From contig NC_133332.1 of NCBI RefSeq assembly GCF_042186555.1, forward strand, positions 120,955,375 to 121,019,374: DNA of 64,000 bases. The letters run 5' to 3'. This stretch comes from Aquarana catesbeiana (lineage: Eukaryota > Chordata > Amphibia > Anura > Ranidae). The notes under the pieces are model-generated. The model did no database searches, was not told the DNA's origin, and saw nothing but the letters and a program-made list of their open reading frames with translations. Positions 54,210 through 63,871 of the stretch are shown in pieces. A program made the translations under genes and the position numbers. Numbering within the stretch: the stretch's first letter is position 1; every line of letters starts with the position of its first letter.

Positions 54210-55176
54210 TACTCCACCTACTAAATGTATTAGTCACGAGCGTTTCCCGGACTAAGCAAACAGGAGTCACGAAAATGACCCTCGCCTCCACAATAAACAC
54301 ACAAGCCCAGAGTTCTGCGTCTAGCACGTTCTTCGGGGGTTAGGCTGGTCTGGCCCAGCTGCATAGGCTCCTCAGCAGGCAGAGGATGCTCCACAGGGCG
54401 ACGGGGGAAGAGTTCAGGCTGACTAGGACCTAGGTAGTGCTGGTGTCTTTTTTCTAGGGACCTCTCCTGGAAACTAATGTCAATCTGATTGCACAAGGAA
54501 ATTACATCGTCCAGACCGGCGGGGATGGCTCTTCCTGCTAATTCGTCCTTCACTCAGAGAGGCTATTTAAAAAGGTTGCGACCAAGGCCTCATTGTTCCA
54601 GCTCAATTCAGCTGTGAGGATACGGAACTGAAGCGCATATTGTCCCACTGAACAAGATTCTTGGCGAAGGTGTAAAAGGGCACTAGCCGCTGAAGAAACC
54701 CGAGCTGGCTCCTCGAAGATATTACGAAAAAGCCTCAAGAAGTCTGACAGGCTGGAAACCACCGGGTCATTCTTCTCCCACAGGGGGGCAGCCCAAGCTA
54801 AAGCTTCACCGGAGAGGAGGGAAATGATATAGGCTACCTTAGCCTGATCAGACAGAAAGTTTTAAGGCTGGAGCTCAAAATGAATGGTGCATTGGCTGAG
54901 GAAGCCCCTGCAGGCCTTGGAGTCCCCAGAGAAATGGGACGGAGCTGGCAGTAATAATGAATGTGTGGCTGCGACTGGTGCGATAGGTGCAGCTGCTGAT
55001 TGTACTTGAGGCTGCAGGTTTGGGTTTCCCAAGGAGGCCTGGAGCTGCTCGAAGCGGGAAGCCAGATCTTGAAGGAATCGCATTACCTGAGTCTGATTAG
55101 ATTCCTGGGTCTCGAGTCTGCGAACTATGCCCTGCAATTAATCAGGTGCAGGAAGCAGCACGTCAGCTGGGTCCAT
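54210..55176 (-). pseudogene. Ty3/sushi Gag with early stop
   Basis: ATG at 55176 opens MDPADVLLPAPD and is cut by TAA after 12 codons. The frame then continues GIVRRLETQESNQTQVMRFL (coiled-coil matrix region), PSHFSGDSKACRGFLSQCTIHFE (capsid start), a VSSLSDFLRLFRNIFEEPARV segment (54550-54762) and AGLDDVISLCNQIDISFQER. A CCHC knuckle CVYCGGEGHFRDSC lies near 54265-54305. At least two further frame breaks separate these. Confidence 0.9.
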
Positions 55177-55188
55177 GGCTGATCAAAC
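55177..55188 (-). promoter_or_regulatory. Putative self-priming primer binding site (Tf1/sushi type)
   Basis: Between the LTR end (TGACA, minus) and the gag ATG there are only 12 bases, GTTTGATCAGCC. Nine of them, TTGATCAGC, are the exact complement of GCTGATCAA at 55713-55705 inside the LTR. That segment starts 31 bases after TATATTAA (55744-55737), where the transcript should begin. Tf1/sushi elements prime reverse transcription with their own mRNA 5' end in this way. The transcription start is inferred. Confidence 0.6.
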
Positions 55189-55878
55189 TGTCAGGTCACC
55201 TTGAGGATAGGTGACAGATGCACACCGTTGGGATCAGGAGTGCACTGCAAGGTAGTGGACCCTACTGCTGACTGCTGCGAATGGGAGTCAGGGTGGTAAG
55301 GAAGGCAGGGCCGCTGGAACACCAACACGGATCCCCCTGGGGTTAGAGCGTAAGATTACCCAGGGCACAGAGTCTAAGAGCCAGCAGGTGTTCACCAGAG
55401 CCTCTAGTGGTGAGGATGGACTGGGCTGCAACTGGCTCCAGGTCGTGATCCCCAGGGTCCCCCAGCTCACACCCACAGTAGGCAACAGGAGGATAGGGAT
55501 AATAAGGGAATAAGCCACAAGCAGACAAGGACAACAGAGTTCATGCCAAAGGTTCAGGGTCACAGGCAAACAGGGATAGTCGGGGACACGCCAAAGGTCA
55601 GGGTCGCGAGCAGACAGGAATAGTTGAGAAAACGCCAAGGTCGGTAACAGAAACAAACGTAGAGCACACGGCAGGCAGGAAACAGGGAGCCAAACACACA
55701 AAGGTTGATCAGCAGGGCTGGCCTGCAGTGCAGAGGTTAATATAGAGTTCTCCAATAGGAGCTAGGGTGGAGCAATGCTAGAGGAGAGATTATAAAAGCA
55801 GTCAGGTGAGAGTCAGCTGGTCTCTAGAGATGGAGACAGGTAAGCTGACAGACAAAACTCTATTGCATAACCATGACA
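55189..55878 (-). mobile_element. 5' LTR of the sushi-type element (690 bp)
   Basis: Read on the minus strand it runs TGTCATGGTTATGC (55878) to ...CCTGACA (55189), with the inverted terminal pentamer TGTCA/TGACA. TATAATC near 55792 and TATATTAA at 55744-55737 are candidate TATA boxes. No second LTR is present in the window because the element is cut at 52314, so a target duplication cannot be tested. Confidence 0.8.
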
Positions 55879-56668
55879 ATCCTACAGTCTCCTACGGAGT
55901 TCTCTCTACTTAATGCAGCATAGAGAACTTCATGATTGAGAGTTTGGTCACATAACTTCGGCAGGTCACATACCTGAGCTCTCCTCCTGGCTTTTTTTTC
56001 TTTCCTATGTCCATTCATTTTTATAGCACTCTGCTGGCTTAATAGTTTCAAAGACAATTTGTAAAGCAATGGCGGTGCTTTTATATTTGAGCCACTAGTG
56101 TTTAGGTGGTTGCCACAACTGTAACCGGCACACAAGGAAGAACTAAAACTAATAGAGTTAAATGTGATCATTCCTACTTTTACGCTTGTCATAGCTAAGC
56201 AGGTCTGAACCAAAAAAAATGTTATGTTCCCATGATGCAATAAATGCAAAAACTTAATTGAAAGACATCAGTTTACTGTTAATAATAAAAAAAAATGTGT
56301 GTGTTTTTGTATTAAAAGCCTTGTTTTCATATATATAATTTTATTTGTTCATTATGACAGCCATACTTTTTCCTTACATACTCCCTCTGCTTCTTGTTTT
56401 TTTCCCCTGCTAATCCTTTTACCCCATTGTAAAGCTAGCAGAATTTCAAACAAAAATTTGTAATAAAATTCTCAGAACATTCGAATGTTGTTCGAAAATA
56501 GTTCAAGATTTTATTTTGATTTTCGAAAGAATGGACATTACTGAAACCACATGCACTGTTAGACATTCGTACAGGGAAAAATTTCCATCCTGCTCCTTCG
56601 CATTTTCATGTCACTGAGCTCAAAACTGAATATCGATTTGATCCCACTAATGATTAGAAGAATGAACA
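55879..56668 (+). other. Intron sequence
   Basis: No gene or clear element. The minus ORF 55860-56249 has no recognisable domains. Confidence 0.45.
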
Positions 56669-56682
56669 GTCTTACAAAGTTC
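56669..56682. repeat. Target site duplication of full-length L1, left copy
   Basis: GTCTTACAAAGTTC, identical to 62678-62691. The match may extend by two T that cannot be told from the poly-A tail. Confidence 0.95.
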
Positions 56683-56982
56683 TTTTTTTTTTTTTCCATC
56701 AAAAGTGAGTTTATTTAGTAAAATAAAACATTACAGAAAAAAAAAAGGTTTTGTGTACATAGTGATCCCGGAGGATAACAATACAGTTTTCAGCATGTAT
56801 ATATGAGTTTGCATACGACTTTATATCTCTTGTCTAGTTTCTTTTATACTTTTCCCATGGTACATATATAAAAGGTAATTATTCTGGGTTGGTGTGTATT
56901 GGCCAATCTTCATTAGGAGAGCTTCTCTGATATGGTGTGGGTAGGGGCCATCAACCAGGTCATCTCCATGCCCCGCCCCTTC

Positions 56983-59900
56983 TCACGTACAGGTATCAGA
57001 CGACTGAGTCCACCTATCCCAGATCTGGTCATATTTGAGAGGGCAGCCTCTGTGTAAGTACACCAATTTTTTGTAGGGTAGTGTGTTATTGACTTCTATT
57101 ATCCAGTGTGTGAACTCTGGGGGGTCAGGCCTCATCCAATTTCTGGCAATAACTTTACGTGCGGAGAAGAGTGTTTCGTGAACAAATATTTTTTTGAGTT
57201 TATTTATCTCTGGGTCTGATAGGATTCCCAGTATGCAGAGCTTGGGTTGTAGTGTTACTGGGGAACCCATAGTATCATGTAGGAAGCGTACTATCTGCGC
57301 CCAGTATGCTTGGATTCGAGGGCACTGCCATAGTAGATGAAAAAAAGTACCTGTGGCCTGATCGCACATTGGGCATATTGTTGTTTGGTTACTCTTGAAT
57401 TTTGCTAGCTTGAGTGGTGTGAGGTATGCTCTATGTAGCAGGAAGGTTTGGGTTAGGCGGTCTGACAACTTAGGGGACACTAGTTTACATGCATCTAAGG
57501 CATCGCTCCACTCATCGTCTGCTATTGTGCCAACTTCTCCCTCCCACCTTGATTTTAGGGCGTAGGCTGCTTTGGTAGCCTGCGGCAGTGTCAGCATCTG
57601 ATAGAATTGAGATATTAGTTTTTTAGGGTCAGGGCATTTCAGTGCCTCCATTAATGGGTTGTTTGTCAAATTTGTTTCCCCCTGCGGGAATTGTGTATAG
57701 AAGGCATGGCGTAGTTGTATGTACCTGAAAAGCATTTGGTTTGGTAATGCAAATTCTGTTTGCAATCTTTCAAAGGTTTTTAGTCTGCCGTTGTGAATGA
57801 TATGTGACATGTAGAAGATCCCCCTAGAACTCCACACCTCGTTATCTGGTATTATGTTAAATTCTGGGAGGTTTATATTATGCCATAGGGGGGTGAATTC
57901 ATTAATTGCTGACAGTTGTAGTTTGTCCATGGCTAGGTTCCAAATCTTAGTGTAGTGATATAGCAGTGTTTTTCCTCTTGCATTTTTATCTTCTCTAGTG
58001 GTTTTTCCTGCTATTACAGCCAGTGTGTCTTGTGTTGGATGAGCCCACCTGGGACATAGGAAGTGCATGAATCTTTCGCTATCTGTCTTGTCTATATGAA
58101 AGATTTGGGACAGCTGTGCAGCTATATAGTAGGCATTGAGGTCAGGTAGGGCCATTCCCGCTAGGTTTGTGGGGTTTTTGAGTTTTTGCCAGGCGATTTT
58201 ATGTCTGTTGTTTCCCCAGATAAATGGTTTCAGTATAACTTCCATTAGCTTAAAATGTCTAAGGACTAGGTATATTGGCGAATGCCAAGTCATATATAAT
58301 ACTTTGGGTAAGAGGACCATCTTAACTAGATTTATTCGCCCTGTTACTCCCAGCGGGAGACGAGCCCATATCTGTGTCTTGTGTTTAAGCATCGCAAACA
58401 ACGGTGTTATATTGAGTGTTTCGTAGTCAGCTGGGTCTCTTGTAGTCCTTACACCTAGATACTTGATGGTGTCAACTCTCTGTAGGGGCAGCAGTGCTCT
58501 GTCTTTAGGTTGTGGGAAACTGTCAAGGGGTAATATTTGGGATTTGTCCCAATTTATCCTAAGGCCTGAAAATGTACCGAACTGTTTTATTAGGTCAAGT
58601 GTAAGGGGCAAAGAGTTTTCAGAGTCGTCTAGGTATAGCAGGGTGTCGTCCGCATAGGTACTGATTTTTTCAATTACGTCCCCCCTGCGGAGTCCCTTTA
58701 TGCCCGGGTGTGCCCGAATGGCGATGGCAAGGGGCTCTGCCGCCAGAGCGTACAGCATCGGCGACAGAGGGCATCCCTGCCGCGTGCCTCTGGTCAATGG
58801 GAATTGCTCGGATGGCCACCCGTTCGCCAGTACCCTCGCTGATGGGGATTGGTATAAGAGCTGCACCCATTTTATGTAGTTGGGGCCGAAGCCGAACCTG
58901 GCCAGGCAGCTCCACAGGTAGTTCCACTCTACTGAGTCGAACGCCTTGGCCGTGTCCAAGGCGACGATCATTCTAGCTCCTACATTTTCATGGGTGGCTT
59001 GTAGATTTATGAATAGTCTCCTGAGGTTGAAGGAAGTATTTCTGCCAGGCATAAATCCTGCCTGGTCACCATGGATTAGGGAGAGGATTACTTTATTCAG
59101 GCGAATGGCTAATATTTTTGCGAGAATTTTAATATCTACTTGTAGTAGAGATATGGGGCGGTATGACTCTGGGACTAATGGATCCTTCCCTGGCTTGGGG
59201 ATTAAGACTATAGTAGCCTCTCTCATGGAGGCTGGCAGACTGAGATCCTTAAATATGGCTTCGTATAGCTGTAGCAATCTAGGGGTCAGTGTTGCTGCAT
59301 AGGTGGAATAAAATTCCACCGGAAGGCCGTCTGAGCCTGGAGACTTTGAGCCAGGGAGTGTCGCCAAGGCACTGGATATCTCATCTGTTGTCAATGGAGC
59401 CTCTAGTTCCTCAACCTGTTCTGTGGAGAGTTGGGGAATAGTTAATTTCCCCAGGAATGTTTCCATCAGGGAAGTGTCTGTGGGGGCTAATGAAGTATAG
59501 AGTTTACTGAAGAATTCTCTAAAGATGTCTGTTACCTTGTGTGGTTCTGTCTCTACGGTCCCAGTGGGTGAGCGCAGTGAAATTACCACGGGGGGTCTAT
59601 CTTCACTATGTACCAAATAGGCCAACAGTTTCCCCGCCCGTTCCCCGTGCTCGAATGATCGTTGCCTATGGAAAAAAAGTTTTCTTTTGGATTTTTCATA
59701 ATGTAGCTGAGTTAATACCCTTGTACATAGTTTAAGATTATCAGCTTTGTCTGCGGTGGGGGCCTCGAGAAACAGTTTTTCAGAGTCTCGAAGACCAGCC
59801 TCCGCTTTAGCTATCGCAGATTCTGAAGTTCTTTTAATTTTGTTAATTCTACTGGTAAGGATCATTCGGGCATGTTTTTTAAAAGTTTCCCACACTAGTT

Positions 59901-60744
59901 GGACTGGGGCGGAGCCTTCATTAATTTGAAAATAATTATCCCATTCTGTTAAGAGATCGTCCTCCTCCGGCAATATGGTCAGCCAGAAAGGGTTCAGTCT
60001 CCATGTCGCTGGTGGGCGGTTGTGAGGAACTTTGAGCGTGGCCCAGTAGGGACAATGGTCGGAGAGGGACCTAGGAGAGAAGCCAGCGTCCGTCAGTCTT
60101 GGGAGGAGTGTTTTGGACACTAATATGAGGTCTATTCGTGACATAGCCCTATGCGACGTGGAAAAGCAGGAAAATCGTTTATCTGTAGGATTCCTGAATC
60201 TCCATGTGTCTATTAGGCCAAAATCTGATAGAAGTCTGGCGAATCTTGTGGGGTGTGATGTCATAGGTTCGGCAGATGAGGCATTAAGTCTATCTAGTGC
60301 GGGATCTAGGACATTATTGAAATCTCCTAGCCATATTGCCGGGATGCTGGGGTGTAGTGCCATGAAATTAAACCCTTCAACAATAACGGCTGCATTAAAT
60401 GGTGGCGGAACATAGAATGTCATAAGGAGGATTGGGTCTCCATAGATTTTGGCCTTTATGAGGACATATCTGCCCGATGGGTCGATTACTGAGTCCTGGA
60501 GCTCGAAGTGTGTGCTTTTGGCGATTAGGAGTGAAACTCCTCTAGATAGGGTAGTATGTGTTGAATGGAACGCCCATCCAATCCATGGTCTCTGGAGTAC
60601 TTTATGTGCTAGGCCCTCGGCGTGTGTTTCGACCAGAGCCACTACATCTGCTTTTAGTTTTTTAATGATCGAGAATACTGCTGACCTCTTGATAGGTTCT
60701 CTGATACCGCGGATATTCCACGTGACAAATTTTAGGTTGGTCAT
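56983..60744 (-). CDS. L1 ORF2 protein: endonuclease and reverse transcriptase
   Basis: This is 1,253 codons without a break, the usual length of vertebrate L1 ORF2. The AP-type endonuclease begins at residue 1 (VTWNIRGI with N10, VET with E39, LGDFNNVLD, SDH at 228-230). RT follows: YRPISLLQVD, LDTAKAFDSVEW (motif A aspartate), GTRQGCPLSPMLYAL, YADD at 697-700 and KYLGV. The C-terminal knuckle CPMCDQATGTFFHLLWQC begins at 1124. All catalytic residues I can identify are present. The protein nicks target DNA and primes reverse transcription from the nick. The 15-residue neighbourhood of the ATG (MTNLKFVTWN) fits a real start, since the endonuclease fold begins at once. Confidence 0.96.
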   Translation of the reverse strand: MTNLKFVTWNIRGIREPIKRSAVFSIIKKLKADVVALVETHAEGLAHKVLQRPWIGWAFHSTHTTLSRGVSLLIAKSTHFELQDSVIDPSGRYVLIKAKIYGDPILLMTFYVPPPFNAAVIVEGFNFMALHPSIPAIWLGDFNNVLDPALDRLNASSAEPMTSHPTRFARLLSDFGLIDTWRFRNPTDKRFSCFSTSHRAMSRIDLILVSKTLLPRLTDAGFSPRSLSDHCPYWATLKVPHNRPPATWRLNPFWLTILPEEDDLLTEWDNYFQINEGSAPVQLVWETFKKHARMILTSRINKIKRTSESAIAKAEAGLRDSEKLFLEAPTADKADNLKLCTRVLTQLHYEKSKRKLFFHRQRSFEHGERAGKLLAYLVHSEDRPPVVISLRSPTGTVETEPHKVTDIFREFFSKLYTSLAPTDTSLMETFLGKLTIPQLSTEQVEELEAPLTTDEISSALATLPGSKSPGSDGLPVEFYSTYAATLTPRLLQLYEAIFKDLSLPASMREATIVLIPKPGKDPLVPESYRPISLLQVDIKILAKILAIRLNKVILSLIHGDQAGFMPGRNTSFNLRRLFINLQATHENVGARMIVALDTAKAFDSVEWNYLWSCLARFGFGPNYIKWVQLLYQSPSARVLANGWPSEQFPLTRGTRQGCPLSPMLYALAAEPLAIAIRAHPGIKGLRRGDVIEKISTYADDTLLYLDDSENSLPLTLDLIKQFGTFSGLRINWDKSQILPLDSFPQPKDRALLPLQRVDTIKYLGVRTTRDPADYETLNITPLFAMLKHKTQIWARLPLGVTGRINLVKMVLLPKVLYMTWHSPIYLVLRHFKLMEVILKPFIWGNNRHKIAWQKLKNPTNLAGMALPDLNAYYIAAQLSQIFHIDKTDSERFMHFLCPRWAHPTQDTLAVIAGKTTREDKNARGKTLLYHYTKIWNLAMDKLQLSAINEFTPLWHNINLPEFNIIPDNEVWSSRGIFYMSHIIHNGRLKTFERLQTEFALPNQMLFRYIQLRHAFYTQFPQGETNLTNNPLMEALKCPDPKKLISQFYQMLTLPQATKAAYALKSRWEGEVGTIADDEWSDALDACKLVSPKLSDRLTQTFLLHRAYLTPLKLAKFKSNQTTICPMCDQATGTFFHLLWQCPRIQAYWAQIVRFLHDTMGSPVTLQPKLCILGILSDPEINKLKKIFVHETLFSARKVIARNWMRPDPPEFTHWIIEVNNTLPYKKLVYLHRGCPLKYDQIWDRWTQSSDTCT

Positions 60745-60778
60745 CTAAGTTTTTATGTTATGTATTGAGCTCCAGGAC

Positions 60779-61216
60779 TCAGGCCACCCCACTCTGCAGT
60801 GTCTCAACACAGGTAACAATATTATAGGCAAATTTCTGATGCACCCTGGGAATCATACATAGACAGGTACTTGCTTTTGACGTTAGATAGCACAATGAGA
60901 ATTGCATAACTCTAACATTCCCTTCCCCCCTCCCTGCCCTGCACCTCCCAAACCTGGTGCGGACTTTGTTCCCGAACTGCCAACATGGCATTAACCTTGT
61001 CCAACCTGTGGAAAAAAAGTGGTATGTTAAGGTTTCTTGAGAGACAGTCACTGTATCCAGGATAGTAATGAGCTCAGGGAGCTGAAATGTCTCGAGCAGT
61101 GCTGTCATGATCAGAGCGTTCCATTTCAGGTGGATAACCGTGGTACATAGGGCGAAAATACGCTGCGTACCGTTGTAGAGTTCAGGACTCGACTCACCTT
61201 CACTGGTGAGAATCAT
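60779..61216 (-). CDS. Uncharacterised 145-codon ORF in the L1 inter-ORF spacer
   Basis: The frame opens MILTSEGESSPELYNGTQRI and stops at 60779, 34 bases before the ORF2 start. I recognise no domain. It has a leucine/threonine-rich middle (TALLETFQLPELITILDT) and a basic stretch (KVRTRFGRCRAGRG). It may be chance, but the 917-base spacer between ORF1 and ORF2 is far longer than in mammalian L1, and this ORF fills about half of it. It could also serve only as an upstream ORF for reinitiation on ORF2. Confidence 0.25.
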   Translation of the reverse strand: MILTSEGESSPELYNGTQRIFALCTTVIHLKWNALIMTALLETFQLPELITILDTVTVSQETLTYHFFSTGWTRLMPCWQFGNKVRTRFGRCRAGRGEGNVRVMQFSLCYLTSKASTCLCMIPRVHQKFAYNIVTCVETLQSGVA

Positions 61217-61661
61217 TATTAAGTCAAGCGTGCTCCGTCGGTTATAGATGTGGACCTTGCTGTGCGATTTTAGGGTGAACTTGTTGCTGGGGTAGGGTCT
61301 TATAGGAAGTCCATTAGGGAAAATGGTGTTTGTTATGGTCAGTTAAGAATCTTGCGGATTGTATCCTGTCGGAGTCCCCCAATGTATTATGCGGTTGTGG
61401 TGTTTGGTAAAGTCTATTCGTTCTATTATTATAATTGAGGGGTTTATCCAGGTGGGGTAAATCAGATGAACGGTCTTGCAGCATTTCAAGGTGCTGATCA
61501 TGTGGAGAATGTTGGGGGGGCAGACTGATCAGCTTGCATATATATGGAAATGTCTGGACTTAAATAGTGTTGCGTCCGGAGGATCAGGGTATTATAGGGT
61601 GGAATATTTTGAGGGGACATATATGTTGCATAGGGCAGACAAGTAAATTGTAAAGTGGTAC

Positions 61662-62534
61662 TTATCTGTGAGTCTCTCTCTGCTCCAGCCAGGCGATGGC
61701 AGCCTCCGGGTCCTCGAAGAAGTGTGCCCTGTCCTCGCCCTCTACACGTAGCCGGGCCGGGAAAAGCATGGCGTATTTGATGTTCTTGATGCGCAGGCGC
61801 CTTTTGACCTCGGTGAATGTGCGGCGCCTACGCTGCACTTCTGCAGAGAAATCCGGGTATATGGCAATCATTTTGTTTCCCAGGGGGATATTGCCCTTCA
61901 CTCTGCTGAGCCGTAGAATAGTGTCTCTATCCCTGTAGTTCAGGAATTTTGCGATGAACGTGCGTGGGGGGGCTCCGGATGGTGGTGGTCTGCCTGAGAG
62001 GCGGTGTGCACGTTCGACCACAAATGTTGGGGAGAATGATTCCTTTCCATATGTGTCGCAGAGTAAATTTTCCAAAAACGTGGGGGGGTCTTTCCCTTCC
62101 ACCCCCTCTGGGAGGCCGACGAATCTGAGGTTACACCTGCGAAGGCGATTCTCAATGTCGTCTTGCTTCTGGAGGAGCTGGTTCACTTGATGCTGCAGTT
62201 CTGATGTTGTGTTCTGCAGGGGGGGGAGGGAGTCCTCCACAGTGCCTAGCCGATTCTCAGCTTCTGTGACTCTGCCTTTTAGTTTCTGGAAGTCTTGTCT
62301 TACCAGTGAGATGTCCACCTTTACTTCCTCAATCCGCGCTGTAAGGGAGGTTTGACAAGCTGTGATGGCTTCTTGGCAGGATGATATAGCCTCCAGTACC
62401 CTTGCTGTGTCTGTTCCGGCCGAGGGCTCCTCTTCCAGCGCGGCGGCGCCATCTTGGCTGGAGGGGTCTGTGCCTTGTCGGCGGTATTGATCCAGTTTTG
62501 AGGCCGCCGCGGACGTCTTTTTCGGCGGTGACAT
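61662..62534 (-). CDS. L1 ORF1 protein: RNA-binding coiled-coil chaperone
   Basis: The frame is 290 codons from MSPPKKTSAAASKLDQYRRQ. Residues about 45-130 form heptads (VLEAISSCQEAI... to ...QLLQKQDDIENRLRR), the trimerising coiled coil. Residues about 132-225 match the L1 ORF1 RRM (NLRFVGLPEGVEG, FVVERAHRLSG, TFIAKFLNYRDRDTILR). Residues about 230-285 match the C-terminal domain (PDFSAEVQRRRRTFTEVKRR, KYAMLFPARL). The protein coats L1 RNA. The lysine- and serine-rich start is typical. No defect is seen. Confidence 0.94.
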   Translation of the reverse strand: MSPPKKTSAAASKLDQYRRQGTDPSSQDGAAALEEEPSAGTDTARVLEAISSCQEAITACQTSLTARIEEVKVDISLVRQDFQKLKGRVTEAENRLGTVEDSLPPLQNTTSELQHQVNQLLQKQDDIENRLRRCNLRFVGLPEGVEGKDPPTFLENLLCDTYGKESFSPTFVVERAHRLSGRPPPSGAPPRTFIAKFLNYRDRDTILRLSRVKGNIPLGNKMIAIYPDFSAEVQRRRRTFTEVKRRLRIKNIKYAMLFPARLRVEGEDRAHFFEDPEAAIAWLEQRETHR

Positions 62535-62691
62535 GTCCTGGCTGGTCTCTGGGTTGGCGGCTGTGTAGTATGGGCTTGTGGATCCGTGTGACGGTCTCAG
62601 GATGTTAGGACGGATAAGTGACCGGCGGAGCTCTGCCTAACTGCGTCCTACTTCATGCCGCTCCAGGCCACGCCCCTGTCTTACAAAGTTC

Positions 62692-63769
62692 TTACAAAGA
62701 AAAAGGTCAAACAATATTCTACTAGTGTATACTTAGCTAAGTCTACCAGACAGGGCCTGTCTAACTGGAAACAATAGATTTGACATCCTTGTTATATGAA
62801 ATACTCACATTGCTCCTGAGAGCCAGAGACATGTTATCTAGGCTTTTTCATCATATATTTGTTTTGCACTAGAAAAAAATGCTTCAAAGTCCATATTCAA
62901 AGTCCAGCTTTTTGATCATGTTTCATATTATACACATATTTAAGGTTTGTTTAACATGAAACATGGTCAGAGTCTGCAGTCCCCTACCCTCTAACCACCC
63001 CTCCTTCTAAAATCGTGGGATGCTTCTCCCCACCAGCTTCTGCTCAGCTGCATTATTCATTCTCTGAGATATTTGAATGAAAAAAAAATTACAACTACCA
63101 CTGAGGCAGATGGACTTGAGGTTCTCAGTGGAGCACACGTGTGGTGACATCAACCCACTTGTAGCCCATTGATACTTCCTCCAGCTCTATAACTGAAGGT
63201 CTGTACCTCATAGGGACCTGAGCTGGTGGAAGAGTATGCAGGAGCCAGAGAATTGCACCCGAGAGCCACTAATCACAACTGTAATGCTTTGCAGGCTCCA
63301 TTGTTCCAAAAAATAATAAAGCCATATACAGTATTTCCTTTTTTAAGTATGAGTGCATTTACTATTTTTTGCAAAAGGTTAAATTAGTCCTTTAGTTTGA
63401 GTGGTTGCTTCATTTATATAAATGAAGTTGGATTTACAAAAACAGTAGTTTACATCCTTTTGCTGACCTGAAAGCGTGAGTGGTGTGATTTGATTAAAAA
63501 CAAAATTGAATGCTAAATTGACCTTTTATCAATTTAATGTAGCTAGGCAGTTAATAATTGATCTGTAATTGGTTGCTATTGGCTACTAAAACTGCTGTTC
63601 TTTGCATTTGGTTATTTAGTAAGCCTATTTGTTAACCATTATGTAGGTAGACATACAAAAAGATAAAATTCATTAGGGAACATTGCAATTTTTATTCATG
63701 TTCATACAACGCGTATAAAAACAAGTTTATTTTAAAGAATTAATATTTGGTTTTTCTCTTTTTTATTAG
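62692..63769 (+). other. Intron sequence
   Basis: No gene or clear element. It ends with pyrimidine-rich sequence and acceptor attag at 63765-63769. Confidence 0.5.
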
Positions 63770-63871
63770 GATTTTTTATTTTTGTATTTCACTGTCTGAT
63801 TAAGGAGAATGTAAGAAAGCACTGGAGGATGTACCTATGCTGCGGAAGGTGCCAACTTGACAATTATTCAG
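63770..63871 (+). CDS. adgrg4: Adhesion GPCR exon: TM7 and start of cytoplasmic tail
   Basis: The 102-base exon (acceptor tattag, donor gtgaaa at 63872) completes a glycine codon and encodes FFIFVFHCLIKENVRKHWRM (TM7 end and helix 8) and YLCCGRCQLDNYS, ending with one base of the next codon. 'KENVRKHW..YLCCG' is the standard ADGRG2/4/6 helix-8 signature, and the following LDN-S residues are like ADGRG4. The tail continues in exon(s) beyond the window. The donor is GTGAAA, weaker than the other six. Confidence 0.95.

Larger units (their letters stand above)
56683..62677 (-). mobile_element. Full-length L1 retrotransposon (about 6.0 kb), both ORFs open
   Basis: It is bounded by perfect duplications of at least 14 bp. 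The 3' end (left) has a T13 run, that is, a poly-A tail, with AATAAA on the minus strand at 56716-56711. The 5' end starts GGGGCGTGGCCTGG at about 62677, the G-rich GTGGCC start common in frog and fish L1 elements. The 5' UTR is only about 143 bases. ORF1 is 62534-61662, then a 917-base spacer, ORF2 is 60744-56983, and the 3' UTR is about 300 bases. Both ORFs are intact, so this copy may be competent. Confidence 0.96.

Noticed and set aside
60113..60748. + strand ORFs of 99-100 codons opposite L1 ORF2
   Set aside because: Antisense shadows of a well-supported coding frame.
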